Counted from the first letter of the stretch, positions 16,073-25,340 are shown. The stretch is 62,109 bases of DNA from a bacterium (GCA_035308905.1 DATGFS010000065.1:1-62109); one strand, 5' to 3'. Made by a program: numbers and translations. The notes: generated from the sequence alone by a model not told the origin.

Positions 16073-19000
16073 AACGGCTCGAGCTCACGGGGTTCAAGAC
16101 GTTCGCGGACCGCACCGCCTTGGAGTTCTCCCCGCGCCTGACCGCGATCGTCGGCCCCAACGGCAGCGGCAAGAGCAACATCTTCGACTCGATCCGCTGG
16201 GCCCTCGGCGAGGGCAGCCTGCGCGCGCTGCGCGGCGTGCGCAACGAGGATGTGATCTTCGCCGGCAGCGAGCGGCGCCGGCCGCTCGCCATGGCGGACG
16301 TGACGCTGGTGCTCGACAACGGGGACGGCACGCTCATGATGCCCCTCGACGGCGACGACGCCGCGCCGACGCCGCTCGCGTTCGCGGAGGTCACGGTGAC
16401 GCGGCGGGCGCTGCGGGCCGCCGACAGCCGCTATTTCATCAACACCCTCCCGTGCCGGTTGCGCGACATTCAGACGATGTTTCTCGGCACCGGTCTCGGC
16501 GGGCACACCTACGCGCTCGTGACGCAGGGCGAGGTCGACCGCATGCTCGACGCGACGCCCGAAGAGCGGCGGATGATCCTCGAGGAGGCCGCGGGCCTCG
16601 CGAAGTTCAAACGCCGCCGGCACGACGCGGAGCGCCGCATGGCGGCCGCGGACCAGCTGCTGCTGCGCGTGGCGGACATCCTCGCGGAGCAGGACGCGCG
16701 GGTCGAGACCCTCGCGGCACAGGCCGATGCCGCGCGGCAGTATCAGGCCTACACGCAGGAGCTGCGCGGGCTCGAGCTCGCCGTTCAGGTCGAGGAGGTC
16801 CGGCGGCTGGCCCGCGCGCAGAAGCGCGTTCAGGACCAACTCGAGCAGATCGCGGTGAAGCGCCGCGACGTCGAACGATCGCTCGCGGCCCTCGCGGAAG
16901 AACGGGCGGCGCTGGACCGGCGCGCCGCGGACGCGGGCCGGGAGTGGGACGACGCCCAACGGTCGCTCGTCCGGCTGACCGAGCGCCGGGCGGCCGAGGA
17001 ATCCGCCGCGCAGCTGCTCGCCGAACGCCGGCGGGGCGTCGCCGCGCAGCGGGCCCGGCTCGACGCGGAGATCGCCCGTGAAGGGGCGGAGGCCGGCCGT
17101 CTCGCCGATGAGCGCGACGACCTCGCGCGCCAGGACCGGTCGCTCGCCGCCGAGGCGGAGCGCCGCCGCGGAGACGTGGCCGCCGCGCAGGACGCCCTGC
17201 TGCGGCTGGAAGAGAGCACCGCGCGAGACGAGGCGAGGGCGGCGCAGGCGCGAGATGACGCGCGCGCGCTCGCGGATTCCCGCGCGCGGGCACATGCCGA
17301 TTTCGCCACGGCGGACGCGCGGGTGGCGGCCTATCTCGATCGGGCCGCGGCGATCGCCGGCCGGCTGCGGCATCTGCGCGAACAGGCCGCGGAGATCACC
17401 GCACGGCGGGAGACGCTGACCGCCGAGCTGGCGCAGATCACGGCCGCCCTCGACGCCCGGCGCAGCGCGCTGCGCGCGCTGCGCAACGAGCACGAGCAGG
17501 GCGAGGCGCACCGCGACGAACTGCTGGCGGAGGTCCGCCGGGTGGAGATGGAGCGCGAGACGCTCCGGTCGCGTCTTGCGTTTCTCGAGGAGGCGCACGC
17601 GCAGTTCCGAGGCTACGATGCCGGCGCGCGCGATCTGCTCCTCGCCCGCCGCCGCGAGCCGGAGCGCTTTACGGCGCTGCGGGCCGTCGTGGCCGAGGTG
17701 ATTCGCGCGCCGCGGGAGATCCGTCCGGCCGTGGAGGCCGCGCTCGGCGCGGCCGCCTCGGCGCTGATCGTCGGGACGATCGACGACGCCCACGCGCTGC
17801 GGCAGGCCGCAGGCGGCGAGGCCGGCGAGATCGCCTTCCTGCCCCTCGCGCTCGTCCGGCCGCTGCCGGCGCCGGCGCTTCCCGCCGAGGCCGCCGCGGA
17901 TCCCGGGTTTGCCGGCCGGGTCCTCGACCACATCGAAGTCGAGGGAGAGCACGCCGGCGCGGTCCGCGGCCTCTTGGGCGACGCCGTGTTCGCACGCGAC
18001 CTCGAGGCGGCCGTCCGCATCCGGGCCGCCGGCTACGAAGGCCGGATCGTCACGCTGGCCGGCGACGGGGTGTCGGCGCTCGGAGTGGTGACCACCGGCC
18101 GCCGCGCGCCCGGGCAGACCGGGACGGTGGGACGGGCCGAGGAGATCGCCGAGGCCCGCGCCGCCCTCGAGCGGCTGGAGGCGGCGGCGCGCGACTGCGC
18201 CGCGCGGATCGACGCCGCGACGGCGCGGCTCCGGGAGATGGAAGCGGCGGTCGCGCAGGCGGACGCGGGCATCACCGAGGAAAGCGACCGGCGGGGCGAC
18301 GCCGACCGGCGGCTCGTGCTGCTCGACGCCGAGCGCGCCCGCATCGACGACGAGCTCGCCGCGCTGGCCGCGGAAGCGCGGGCGGCGGAGGACGCCGTTC
18401 GGGAACACGAGCAGGCCCGGGACCGGTTCGCCGCGGAGGCCGCCGCGCTCGAGCAGCGGATCGCCGGGCTGGAGGGCGAGGCGGAGGATCTATCGGTCCG
18501 GCTGCGCGATCAGGCGCTCGCCGCCCGCGGCGCCCGGGAGGCGCTTACCGAGGCGCGCGTCGCCATTACCGAGTTGGAGGGACGTCGCGCGGGCGTCCGC
18601 GCCCGCGCCGCCGAGGCCGAGCGGAGCATGGCCGCGGCGGACGAGCGGCGCCGGGCGCTCGAACTGGAGGGCACCGGCCTCGATGCCGACGCCGCCGCGC
18701 TTGAGGCGGAAGAGGCGGCCGCGCGGGAGCGGTGCGCCGCGTTGACCGGGGAAGGCGAGCGCCTCGAGGCGTCACTCGCGGCGCTCGACGAAGAACGCGC
18801 CGCGGTCGCGGGACGCCGGGCCGAAGTGGAGCAGCAGCACGCGGACGCGGCCGGCCGCGCGGAGGCGCTCGCGGAAGACGTGCACCGTGTCGAGCTCCGG
18901 CAGGCCCAGGTGGACGCGGAGATCGGCAGCGCGCGCCGGCGCATCGAGGAAGAGTTCGGCCTGCCGTTCGATCGCGCCGCATCCGAGGCCCCCGAGTCGA

Positions 19001-19701
19001 TCGAGCGCGACGAGACCCTCGGCCGCATCGAGGCGCTGCGCGGCCTCATCGCGTCGCTCGGACCGGTCAACCTGATCGCGATCGAGGAGCACCGCGCCGC
19101 GGTGGCCCGCGCGGACGCGCTGCGCGAGCAGTACGACGACGTCGCGGGAGCGCTCGAGGCCCTGCGGGGCCTGATCGCGGACCTCGAGACGGTGATCCGC
19201 GAGCGGTTCGAGGAGACCTACCGCGCCGTCAACGACGAGTTCAGCGGGCTGTTCGTGCGGCTCTTCGGCGGCGGCCGCGCCGGGTTGGATCTCGTCACGG
19301 TGGAGGGCAGCGACGAGCCCGGCATCGACATCGTCGTGCAGCCGCCGGGGAAGAATCTTCGTAGCCTGAGCGCCCTGAGCGGGGGCGAGCGCGTCATGGT
19401 ATCGCTCGCGTTGATCTTCGCGATGCTGCGCGTGCGGCCGAGCCCGTTCTGCGTCTTCGACGAGGTGGAGGCGGCGCTGGACGAGGCGAACACGCGCAAG
19501 GTGGCCGAGGTGCTGCGTGAGCTCACCGAGCAGACGCAAATCATTATCATTACGCACAACAAGGCGACCATGGAGTCGTGCGACGTGTTGTTCGGCGTGA
19601 CGATGGAGGAGCCCGGGGTCTCGCACATGGTGTCGGTTCGGCTGCAGGAGGCCGCGCAGACAGGAGAGGACGCGCAGCTCGAGCAGCAGCCCGTCGGTTG
19701 A
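16063..19701 (+). CDS. smc: chromosome segregation protein SMC (1212 aa)
   Basis: Full-length SMC condensin ATPase. It has the Walker A motif GPNGSGKSN (residues 31-39), two long coiled-coil arms rich in Ala, Arg and Glu, a hinge around residues 520-650, the ABC signature LSGGERVMVSLAL near 1105 and a Walker B FCVFDEVEAALD near 1130. It organises and separates newly replicated chromosomes together with ScpA and ScpB, which are not in this window. The GTG start overlaps the glycosyltransferase gene. A very long antisense frame in this gene is only a shadow of its biased codons. Confidence 0.97.
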   Translation: MRLKRLELTGFKTFADRTALEFSPRLTAIVGPNGSGKSNIFDSIRWALGEGSLRALRGVRNEDVIFAGSERRRPLAMADVTLVLDNGDGTLMMPLDGDDAAPTPLAFAEVTVTRRALRAADSRYFINTLPCRLRDIQTMFLGTGLGGHTYALVTQGEVDRMLDATPEERRMILEEAAGLAKFKRRRHDAERRMAAADQLLLRVADILAEQDARVETLAAQADAARQYQAYTQELRGLELAVQVEEVRRLARAQKRVQDQLEQIAVKRRDVERSLAALAEERAALDRRAADAGREWDDAQRSLVRLTERRAAEESAAQLLAERRRGVAAQRARLDAEIAREGAEAGRLADERDDLARQDRSLAAEAERRRGDVAAAQDALLRLEESTARDEARAAQARDDARALADSRARAHADFATADARVAAYLDRAAAIAGRLRHLREQAAEITARRETLTAELAQITAALDARRSALRALRNEHEQGEAHRDELLAEVRRVEMERETLRSRLAFLEEAHAQFRGYDAGARDLLLARRREPERFTALRAVVAEVIRAPREIRPAVEAALGAAASALIVGTIDDAHALRQAAGGEAGEIAFLPLALVRPLPAPALPAEAAADPGFAGRVLDHIEVEGEHAGAVRGLLGDAVFARDLEAAVRIRAAGYEGRIVTLAGDGVSALGVVTTGRRAPGQTGTVGRAEEIAEARAALERLEAAARDCAARIDAATARLREMEAAVAQADAGITEESDRRGDADRRLVLLDAERARIDDELAALAAEARAAEDAVREHEQARDRFAAEAAALEQRIAGLEGEAEDLSVRLRDQALAARGAREALTEARVAITELEGRRAGVRARAAEAERSMAAADERRRALELEGTGLDADAAALEAEEAAARERCAALTGEGERLEASLAALDEERAAVAGRRAEVEQQHADAAGRAEALAEDVHRVELRQAQVDAEIGSARRRIEEEFGLPFDRAASEAPESIERDETLGRIEALRGLIASLGPVNLIAIEEHRAAVARADALREQYDDVAGALEALRGLIADLETVIRERFEETYRAVNDEFSGLFVRLFGGGRAGLDLVTVEGSDEPGIDIVVQPPGKNLRSLSALSGGERVMVSLALIFAMLRVRPSPFCVFDEVEAALDEANTRKVAEVLRELTEQTQIIIITHNKATMESCDVLFGVTMEEPGVSHMVSVRLQEAAQTGEDAQLEQQPVG

Positions 19702-19705
19702 GCAC

Positions 19706-19729
19706 GCCGGTCCCCTCGACGGGGGCGGC
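19706..19729 (+). terminator. weak hairpin between smc and ftsY
   Basis: GCCG-gt-CCC pairs with GGG-gg-CGGC around a short loop shortly after the smc stop codon. There is no T tract. It could give partial termination before ftsY. Confidence 0.3.
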
Positions 19730-19750
19730 GCACACGGGGACGTAGCGGCG

Positions 19751-20674
19751 ATGGCAGGGAGCGGATGGTTCGGCCGGTTTCGCGAGGGCCTGGCGAAGAC
19801 GCGCCAGGCCCTCGCCGCGCAGCTCGACGGTCTGATCGGGCGCGAGATCGACGAGTCGTTCTACGATGACCTGGAAGAGGCGCTGCTAGCGGCGGACCTC
19901 GGCGTCCAAGCGACCGAGACGGTGATCGCGCGCCTCCGGAGCCGCGCGCGCTCGGGCGAATTGGGCGCCGCGGCGCGGACGCCCGAGGGCCTGCGGCGGG
20001 CGCTCGCCGAGGTCGTGCTCGCCACACTCGGCGAGCCCGCGCCCCTCCGCCTCGAGCCGCGGCCGGCCGGCATCGTCGTCCTCGGGGTCAACGGCGCGGG
20101 CAAGACGACGACGATCGGCAAGCTGGCCCACCGCTTTCGCGCCGACGGCCGGCGCGTGATCGTCGCCGCGGCGGACACATTCCGGGCCGCGGCGATCGAC
20201 CAGCTGGCGGTATGGACCGACCGCGCCGGGGTGGAGCTCGTGCGGCACGCGGAGGGCTCGGACCCGGCCGCGGTGGTGTACGATGCCGCGCAGGCCGCGC
20301 GCGCCCGCCACGCCGATGTGCTGATCGTCGACACCGCGGGCCGCCTCCACACGAAGACGAACCTCCTCGAGGAGCTCAAGAAGCTCGATCGCGTCCTGCG
20401 GCGCGAGCTGCCCGAGGCTCCGGTCGAGTCGCTCCTCGTGCTGGACGCGACCACCGGACAGAACGGGATTGCGCAGGCGCGGCAGTTCGCCGCGGCGCTG
20501 CCGCTGACCGGGGTCGTGCTGACCAAGCTCGACGGCACCGCGCGCGGCGGCATCGCCGTCGCGATCGCCGACGAGCTCAAGCTGCCTGTGCGGCTCGTCG
20601 GGTTCGGCGAGGGGATGGACGACCTGCAGCCGTTCGATCCGAAGGCGTTCGTCGAAGCCCTGCTGGCGTCATGA
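19751..20674 (+). CDS. ftsY: signal recognition particle receptor FtsY (307 aa)
   Basis: SRP-family GTPase with N domain (about residues 20-95) and G domain. The G1 loop is GVNGAGKTTTIGKL (residue 113 on), followed by DTFRAAAIDQL, VDTAGRL and TKLDGTARGG. It docks SRP-bound ribosomes at the membrane. The protein lacks the long acidic A domain of proteobacterial FtsY, as in many Gram-positive lineages. Placement after smc is the usual one. Its partner ffh lies 1.6 kb downstream. Confidence 0.97.
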   Translation: MAGSGWFGRFREGLAKTRQALAAQLDGLIGREIDESFYDDLEEALLAADLGVQATETVIARLRSRARSGELGAAARTPEGLRRALAEVVLATLGEPAPLRLEPRPAGIVVLGVNGAGKTTTIGKLAHRFRADGRRVIVAAADTFRAAAIDQLAVWTDRAGVELVRHAEGSDPAAVVYDAAQAARARHADVLIVDTAGRLHTKTNLLEELKKLDRVLRRELPEAPVESLLVLDATTGQNGIAQARQFAAALPLTGVVLTKLDGTARGGIAVAIADELKLPVRLVGFGEGMDDLQPFDPKAFVEALLAS

Positions 20675-20696
20675 GGCGCGAGACGGAGGGACGCGT

Positions 20697-21095
20697 ATGG
20701 ATGGGATGCCGGACGCCGGGATGGTCCACCTGCGCAGCGGGCACTCTGTGCCGGAAACCGTGCAGCGGCTGCAGGCCTCGCTGCGCGCGCACGGCCTCAC
20801 CATCTTCGGCCTGATCGATCACGGCAGCGAGGCGGAGAAGGCAGGACTGGCGATGCGGCCCACCCAGGTGCTCATCTTCGGCAGCCCCAAGGCCGGGACG
20901 CCCTTGATGGTGGCGGCGCCGACGCTCGCGATCGATCTCCCGCTCAAGGCCTTGGTCTGGGAAGACGCCGGCGGCGCCGTCTGGCTCTCCTACAACACTC
21001 CGGAGTACCTCCGCGAGCGCCACGGCGTGCCGGAGGACCTCATGAAGAACATCACGGGAGCCGGCGCGCTCTTGAAACAGGCCGCGGAGCCGTGA
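20697..21095 (+). CDS. DUF302 family protein (132 aa)
   Basis: The whole protein fits the DUF302 fold: an N-terminal beta-alpha unit (SGHSVPETVQRLQASLRAHG), then FGLIDHGSEAEKAGL, QVLIFGSPKAGTPLM, and the C-terminal WLSYNTPEYL. Members are small cytoplasmic or secreted proteins of unknown biochemical role, sometimes linked with metal or redox stress. No signal peptide is seen here. It is inserted between ftsY and the ylxM-ffh pair, an uncommon position. Confidence 0.85.
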   Translation: MDGMPDAGMVHLRSGHSVPETVQRLQASLRAHGLTIFGLIDHGSEAEKAGLAMRPTQVLIFGSPKAGTPLMVAAPTLAIDLPLKALVWEDAGGAVWLSYNTPEYLRERHGVPEDLMKNITGAGALLKQAAEP

Positions 21096-21180
21096 ACCCC
21101 AACCGGGCGACCGATCACCTTGCAAACGAGCGCACCCTTCCCGCATGGCTGCGCACCGGGCTCGCCGTCGCCGTGTCGCC

Positions 21181-21211
21181 TTGAGTTTCTCGGGTAGCCG
21201 TGTGCTATACT
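21181..21211 (+). promoter_or_regulatory. extended -10 promoter for ylxM-ffh operon
   Basis: TATACT at 21206-21211 is preceded by TG one base earlier (extended -10), and TTGAGT at 21181 is a -35 candidate with a long 19-bp spacer. A start about seven bases downstream would leave a leader of only six to eight bases before the ylxM ATG. Confidence 0.65.
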
Positions 21212-21224
21212 GGCGTCAAGGACA

Positions 21225-21638
21225 ATGCCTTTACAGAAGACACCTTCCACCCCGCGGCTCAACGGCCGCGCCCGCAGTCTCGCCGATCGGACCGCCGTGA
21301 TCCGGCTGTTCGACGCGTACGCCGGCCTGCTGACGGCCCGCCAGCAGCGGCTGGTGCGCATGTACTACCATGAGGACCTGTCGCTCGGCGAGATTGCCGG
21401 CCGGCTCCGCGTCAGCCGGCAGGCCGTGTTCGACAGCCTGCGGCGCTCGGTGGACGAGGTGCGGCATCTCGAGGACCGGCTCCGCGTCCTCTCGGAGGCC
21501 GGGCGGAACGGGCGTGGCCGGGACGCCGCGGCCGCGCGCTTGCTCGCGGTCGAACGGGCGGCGGCGCGCTTGACCGAGGCCGGGGCGCCCACCGGCCCCC
21601 TGCTGCGGGCGCTGCGGGCGCTTCGCGAGGCGATGTGA
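21225..21638 (+). CDS. ylxM: YlxM-family SRP-associated DNA-binding protein (137 aa)
   Basis: Residues 25-85 form a sigma-70 region 4-like helix-turn-helix (LTARQQRLVRMYYHEDLSL, then GEIAGRLRVSRQAVFDSLRR), the hallmark of YlxM/p13 proteins encoded next to ffh in Gram-positive bacteria. In streptococci YlxM binds SRP RNA and modulates the GTPases. The C-terminal 50 residues are an Arg/Ala-rich helix not found in short homologues. A methyltransferase gene separates it from ffh here. Confidence 0.88.
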   Translation: MPLQKTPSTPRLNGRARSLADRTAVIRLFDAYAGLLTARQQRLVRMYYHEDLSLGEIAGRLRVSRQAVFDSLRRSVDEVRHLEDRLRVLSEAGRNGRGRDAAAARLLAVERAAARLTEAGAPTGPLLRALRALREAM

Positions 21639-21643
21639 GCACA

Positions 21644-22303
21644 ATGGCGTCGCCCCGCCCGAGCGGGACTAGCCGGCGGAAGGCGCCGGCGTCGCATTAC
21701 TTCACGCCGGCTCCGCCCCCTGACGAGGGCAGGCCGGCGCCCGGACGCGAGCGGACGATCCGCTTCGAAGACGGCGGCCGTGAGTTCCGGTTTCGCACAG
21801 CCCCAGGCGTCTTCTCGCGCGGCGGCGTCGATCGCGGGACGCGTCTGCTGCTGGAAGCGGTGGATCCCGCCGAAGCCGGCACGATCCTGGATCTCGGCTG
21901 CGGCTACGGCGCGCTCGGCATCGTGATGGCCGCCCGCAGCCCGCGGGCCCATGTGACGCTCGTCGACATCAATCCGCGCGCCACGGCCCTCGCCGCGGCC
22001 AACATCCGCGATAACGCGGCCGCCAACGCCGAGGCGCGGACCGGCGACGGCTGCGCGCCGGTTGGAGACGAGCGCTTCGACCTGATTCTGCTCAACCCGC
22101 CGATCCGCGCGGGCCGGACGGTGGTCGTGCGGCTCCTCGGCGAGGCGCGGGCGCATCTCGCGCCGGGCGGCCGCTTCTATCTGGTCGCGCGCACGAGCCA
22201 GGGCGCCCGGACGATCGCGCGGTGCATGGGCGAGGTCTTCGGCAGCGTGCGCGAGGTGGAGCGGGGCGGGGGATTTCGCGTGTACGAGGGCCGTGATGTT
22301 TGA
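21644..22303 (+). CDS. RsmC/RlmG-like class I SAM methyltransferase (219 aa)
   Basis: SAM motif I is LDLGCGYGALGIV, motif II is TLVDINPRA, and the catalytic motif is LLNPPIRAG. An NPP motif followed by I-R-A-G marks the RsmC/RlmG group, which methylates the N2 of guanine in 16S or 23S rRNA. The N-terminal 45 residues are Pro/Arg-rich and may be disordered. A GTG at 21635 overlapping the ylxM stop is an alternative start. It overlaps ffh by 8 bp, so it is translated together with the SRP genes. Confidence 0.85.
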   Translation: MASPRPSGTSRRKAPASHYFTPAPPPDEGRPAPGRERTIRFEDGGREFRFRTAPGVFSRGGVDRGTRLLLEAVDPAEAGTILDLGCGYGALGIVMAARSPRAHVTLVDINPRATALAAANIRDNAAANAEARTGDGCAPVGDERFDLILLNPPIRAGRTVVVRLLGEARAHLAPGGRFYLVARTSQGARTIARCMGEVFGSVREVERGGGFRVYEGRDV

Positions 22304-23645
22304 GCAGCTGCAGTCCCGCCTCGGCGGCATCCTGAACCGGCTGCGCGGGCGGGGGGCTTTGTCCGAGGCGGACGTCGAGCAGGCGCTCCGCGAGATCCGT
22401 CTCGTCCTGCTCGAGGCCGACGTCAACGTCAAGATCGCCCGTGATTTCGTCGCCCGGGTGCGCGAGGCGGCCGTGGGGCAGGAGGTCTGGAAGAGCCTCA
22501 CCCCGGGCCAGCAGGTCGTGCAGATCGTCCACGCGGAGCTGGTCCGGCTGCTCGGCGAGTCGCACCGCGCGCTCATGCCGGCGCCGAAGCCGCCGACCGT
22601 GATTCTGCTCGCGGGTCTCCATGGAACCGGGAAGACCACGACGGCCGGCAAGCTGGCCGTCCACCTCAAGAAGCGCGGCCGGGAGCCGGTGCTGGCCGCG
22701 GCCGACCTTTCGCGTCCGGCGGCGGTGCGCCAACTGGAGATCGTCGGCCAGCGGGCCGGGGTGACGGTGGTGTCGCCCGCGGCCGGCGAGGACGCGGTCG
22801 CCGTGGCGCGGCGCGCCCTCGAGGTGGCCCGCAGCCGCGTGGCCGACACGCTCATCGTCGACAGCGCGGGCCGCCTCCACATCGACGAGGACCTCGTCGC
22901 CGAGCTCGCGCGCATTCGCGAGGCCGTCGCCCCCCATTACACGCTGCTCGTCCTCGACGCGATGGCGGGGCAGGACGCGGTGCGCATGGCCGAAGGGTTC
23001 CACCGCGCGGTGCCGATCGACGGGGTGATCCTCACGAAGCTCGACGGGGACGCCCGCGGCGGCGCCGCCCTATCCGTGGCGGCCACCATCGGCGTGCCGA
23101 TTCTCTACGTCGGCACCGGCGAGCGCCTCGACGCGCTGGAGCCCTTCCATCCGGACCGCATGGCGTCGCGCATTCTCGGCATGGGCGACGTGCTTACCCT
23201 GATCGAGAAGGCCCAGGAACAGGTGACGGCCGACGACGCGCGCGAGATGGAGCGCAAGCTGCGCCGCGCCGAGTTCACGCTCGAGGATTTCACGAAGCAG
23301 CTCCGGCAGGTCCGGGCGATGGGCCCGATCGACCAGGTGCTCGCAATGATACCGGGATTCAGCGCCAAACGCGCGGGCCTGCCCGGCGGGGGGGAAGTGG
23401 ACGAGCGCGCGCTCGGCCGCCTCGAGGCGATGATCAACTCGATGACGCCGGGCGAGCGCCGGCATCCCGACGTGATCGACGGCAGCCGCCGCCGCCGGAT
23501 CGCGCGCGGCAGCGGCACCTCGGTGCAGGAGGTGAACCGGCTGCTGCGCCAGTTCGCCGACGCGAAGAAGATGCTGAAGCAGATCGAGAGCATGGGGCGG
23601 CGCGCCGGCAAACTCGGCAAGCTGCCCACCTCGTTGGAGCCGTAA
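22296..23645 (+). CDS. ffh: signal recognition particle protein Ffh (449 aa)
   Basis: SRP54 homologue with N, G and M domains. The G1 loop reads GLHGTGKTTTAGKL (the common form is GLQGSGKTTT), then DLSRPAAVRQL, VDSAGRLHID, TKLDGDARGG and ILGMGDV. The M domain (about 300-430) contains the RNA-binding helices with DGSRRRRIARGSG. It binds signal sequences and SRP RNA and targets ribosomes to FtsY. A GTG directly before the ATG is a possible alternative start. The SRP RNA gene is not in this window. Confidence 0.97.
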   Translation: MFEQLQSRLGGILNRLRGRGALSEADVEQALREIRLVLLEADVNVKIARDFVARVREAAVGQEVWKSLTPGQQVVQIVHAELVRLLGESHRALMPAPKPPTVILLAGLHGTGKTTTAGKLAVHLKKRGREPVLAAADLSRPAAVRQLEIVGQRAGVTVVSPAAGEDAVAVARRALEVARSRVADTLIVDSAGRLHIDEDLVAELARIREAVAPHYTLLVLDAMAGQDAVRMAEGFHRAVPIDGVILTKLDGDARGGAALSVAATIGVPILYVGTGERLDALEPFHPDRMASRILGMGDVLTLIEKAQEQVTADDAREMERKLRRAEFTLEDFTKQLRQVRAMGPIDQVLAMIPGFSAKRAGLPGGGEVDERALGRLEAMINSMTPGERRHPDVIDGSRRRRIARGSGTSVQEVNRLLRQFADAKKMLKQIESMGRRAGKLGKLPTSLEP

Positions 23646-23713
23646 GGCCAGGACGAACGGCGCCGTTCCCGAGAGGCACCCGGCGCCGATTGAAGGCAGG
23701 AGGGGGACAGAAC

Positions 23714-23992
23714 ATGAGCGTCAAGATCCGGCTGACGCGGCGGGGGGCCAAGGGCCAGCCGTTTTACCGGCTGGTGGTGGCGGATTCCCACAGCCCGCGC
23801 AGCGGCAAGTATCTCGACAACGTGGGCTACTACAATCCGCGGACCGAGCCGTCGACAATGCACGTCAACACCGACAAGGTGCTGGCGTGGCTCCGCAAAG
23901 GGGCCCGGCCGTCGGACGCCGCCCGCGTCATCCTCGAAAAGACCGGCGTCCTCCGTCAGTGGGAGGAGAGCCGGGCCAAGGCGCCGCGGTGA
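23714..23992 (+). CDS. rpsP: 30S ribosomal protein S16 (92 aa)
   Basis: Typical bS16: SVKIRLTRRGAKGQPFYRLV at the N-terminus and VGYYNPR in the middle, with normal length. AGGAGGGGG precedes the ATG. It is followed with a 4-bp GTGA overlap by khpA, the standard arrangement. Confidence 0.97.
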   Translation: MSVKIRLTRRGAKGQPFYRLVVADSHSPRSGKYLDNVGYYNPRTEPSTMHVNTDKVLAWLRKGARPSDAARVILEKTGVLRQWEESRAKAPR

Positions 23993-24222
23993 AAGCCCTC
24001 GTCGAGCTCGTGGCGCGGTCGTTGGTCGACCATCCCGACGACGTCGTCGTCGAGGTTGTCGACGGCCCGCAGACGGCCACGATCGAGGTCCGGGTCGCGG
24101 CGGACGACGTGGGCAAACTCATCGGCCGCGGCGGCCGGATCATCAAGGCGATTCGCACGCTCGCGCGGGCCGCGGCGACGGGCAGCGGCAAGCGCGTGAA
24201 CGTAGAGGTCCTGCGGCCGTAG
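23989..24222 (+). CDS. khpA: KhpA, KH-domain RNA-binding protein (77 aa)
   Basis: One short type II KH domain with the GxxG loop in KLIGRGGRIIKAIR. It matches KhpA (YlqC) in length and in its place between rpsP and rimM. In Gram-positive bacteria it pairs with KhpB and affects cell division and mRNA fate. The GTG start overlaps the rpsP stop. Confidence 0.95.
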   Translation: MKALVELVARSLVDHPDDVVVEVVDGPQTATIEVRVAADDVGKLIGRGGRIIKAIRTLARAAATGSGKRVNVEVLRP

Positions 24223-24223
24223 A

Positions 24224-24268
24224 GGGCGCAGGAGCCGCGAAGGCGGCGGAGGCCCCCGCGCTAGACGG
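24224..24268. repeat. dispersed copy of the 42-bp repeat upstream of ylqD
   Basis: The segment reads GGGCGCAGGAG, then CCGCGAAGGCGGC and GGAGG, and ends in GCGCTAGACG. The blocks are in the same order as in the tandem repeat at 9855-9938, with several small indels. It fills the gap between khpA and ylqD. Confidence 0.6.
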
Positions 24269-24288
24269 GGGGACGAAGGGGGACGGGC

Positions 24289-24762
24289 ATGCCAACCATT
24301 ACGGTGCAGCGGCCGGTCGTCATCAAAACGATCGTGACCGAGAGTTTCAAGCGGCTGTACGTCGCCGATCTCGAGGACGCCATCAAGCGCATCGAGGCGG
24401 TGGTGCAGCAGATCGACGTGCAGGCGAGGCGGTTCGACCTCGAGCGGCAGGTCTCGCCGCAGTCCCGCGCGGTGCGGCAGCAGCTCGAGATCGAGCGGGC
24501 GCGCCAGGACGCGGCGCGCGCGGAGCTCACCGCGCGGCTCCGCGAAGCGGAGGAGCTGAAGATCAACGAGGAGTTCACTCAGGGCACGATCGAGGGCATC
24601 GCCGAGCTCGTGGTCGGCGACAACCTGTTCGACAAGATCTCGCGCGCGGAGATCGTCGTGAAGGACGGGATCGTGATGGAGATCCGGGAAGGCGCCCCCG
24701 CGTCGTCGCCGTCTGCTTCGCCGTCCGCCTCGCCCTCGGGCCTGATCATGCCGGGGGCCTAA
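24289..24762 (+). CDS. ylqD: YlqD-family protein (157 aa)
   Basis: The N-terminal strand TITVQRPVVIKTIVTESFK, a long central coiled coil (about residues 25-95, with FDLERQVSP) and the position between khpA and rimM match YlqD of Bacillus. Its role is unknown, though the location among ribosome-maturation genes suggests a link to translation. The last 20 residues are a repeated Pro-Ser-Ala-Ser tract, probably disordered. The start follows a copy of the dispersed repeat. Confidence 0.88.
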   Translation: MPTITVQRPVVIKTIVTESFKRLYVADLEDAIKRIEAVVQQIDVQARRFDLERQVSPQSRAVRQQLEIERARQDAARAELTARLREAEELKINEEFTQGTIEGIAELVVGDNLFDKISRAEIVVKDGIVMEIREGAPASSPSASPSASPSGLIMPGA

Positions 24763-24782
24763 GGGCCGTCCGGGGACGCGGC

Positions 24783-25340
24783 GTGGCGTGTTCGCGCGGC
24801 TGGGCCTACGGCGTGGGCAAGAGCGGCGACGGCCGGCGTGACGGGCTCATCGTCGTGGGTGAAGTCACCCGTCCGCACGGCGTCCGCGGCGCGCTGCGCG
24901 TGCTGCCGATCACCGACTTCCCCGAGCGGCTGCTGCGTCTGCGGGAGGTGGCGCTCGTGCAGGGCGGCCGCGTGCGCACGATGGCGGTGGAGGCGGCCGA
25001 GCCGGCCGGCCGGTTCGTCGTCATGAAGCTGGCCGGCGTCGATACCCCGGACGACGCCGCGGCGCTGCGCGGCGCCACGATCGAGGTGCCGGCGGCGGAC
25101 GCGGTGCCGCTGCCGCCCGGACAGTTCTACGTCTTTCAGATCGTCGGCCTCCGCGCGCGGACGCCCGGCGGCGAGGTGCTGGGCGAGGTCGTCGACGTGC
25201 TGCGGACCGGCAGCAACGACGTCTACGTCGTCCGGTCGGCCGCGGGGACAGAGACGCTGCTGCCGGCCGTCGAAGGCGTGATCGAGACCGTCGATCTGGC
25301 GGCCGGCGAGATCGTCGTGCGTCCCCCGGAGTGGTCGTGA
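24783..25340 (+). CDS. rimM: 16S rRNA processing protein RimM (185 aa)
   Basis: Two-domain RimM. The N-terminal barrel has IVVGEVTRPHGVRGALRVLP, and the C-terminal PRC-barrel has GQFYVFQIVGL and LLPAVEGVIETVDL. It helps mature the 30S head domain and binds S19. The GTG start gives an N-terminal extension of about 20 residues before the conserved core; a later in-frame start is possible. Its stop overlaps the trmD start by one base. Confidence 0.95.
   Translation: MACSRGWAYGVGKSGDGRRDGLIVVGEVTRPHGVRGALRVLPITDFPERLLRLREVALVQGGRVRTMAVEAAEPAGRFVVMKLAGVDTPDDAAALRGATIEVPAADAVPLPPGQFYVFQIVGLRARTPGGEVLGEVVDVLRTGSNDVYVVRSAAGTETLLPAVEGVIETVDLAAGEIVVRPPEWS

Noticed and set aside
16018-18408. 796-codon open frame on the minus strand
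   Set aside because: It lies opposite smc, has Arg/Gly/His-rich composition without domains, and is explained by GC-rich third codon positions of smc.
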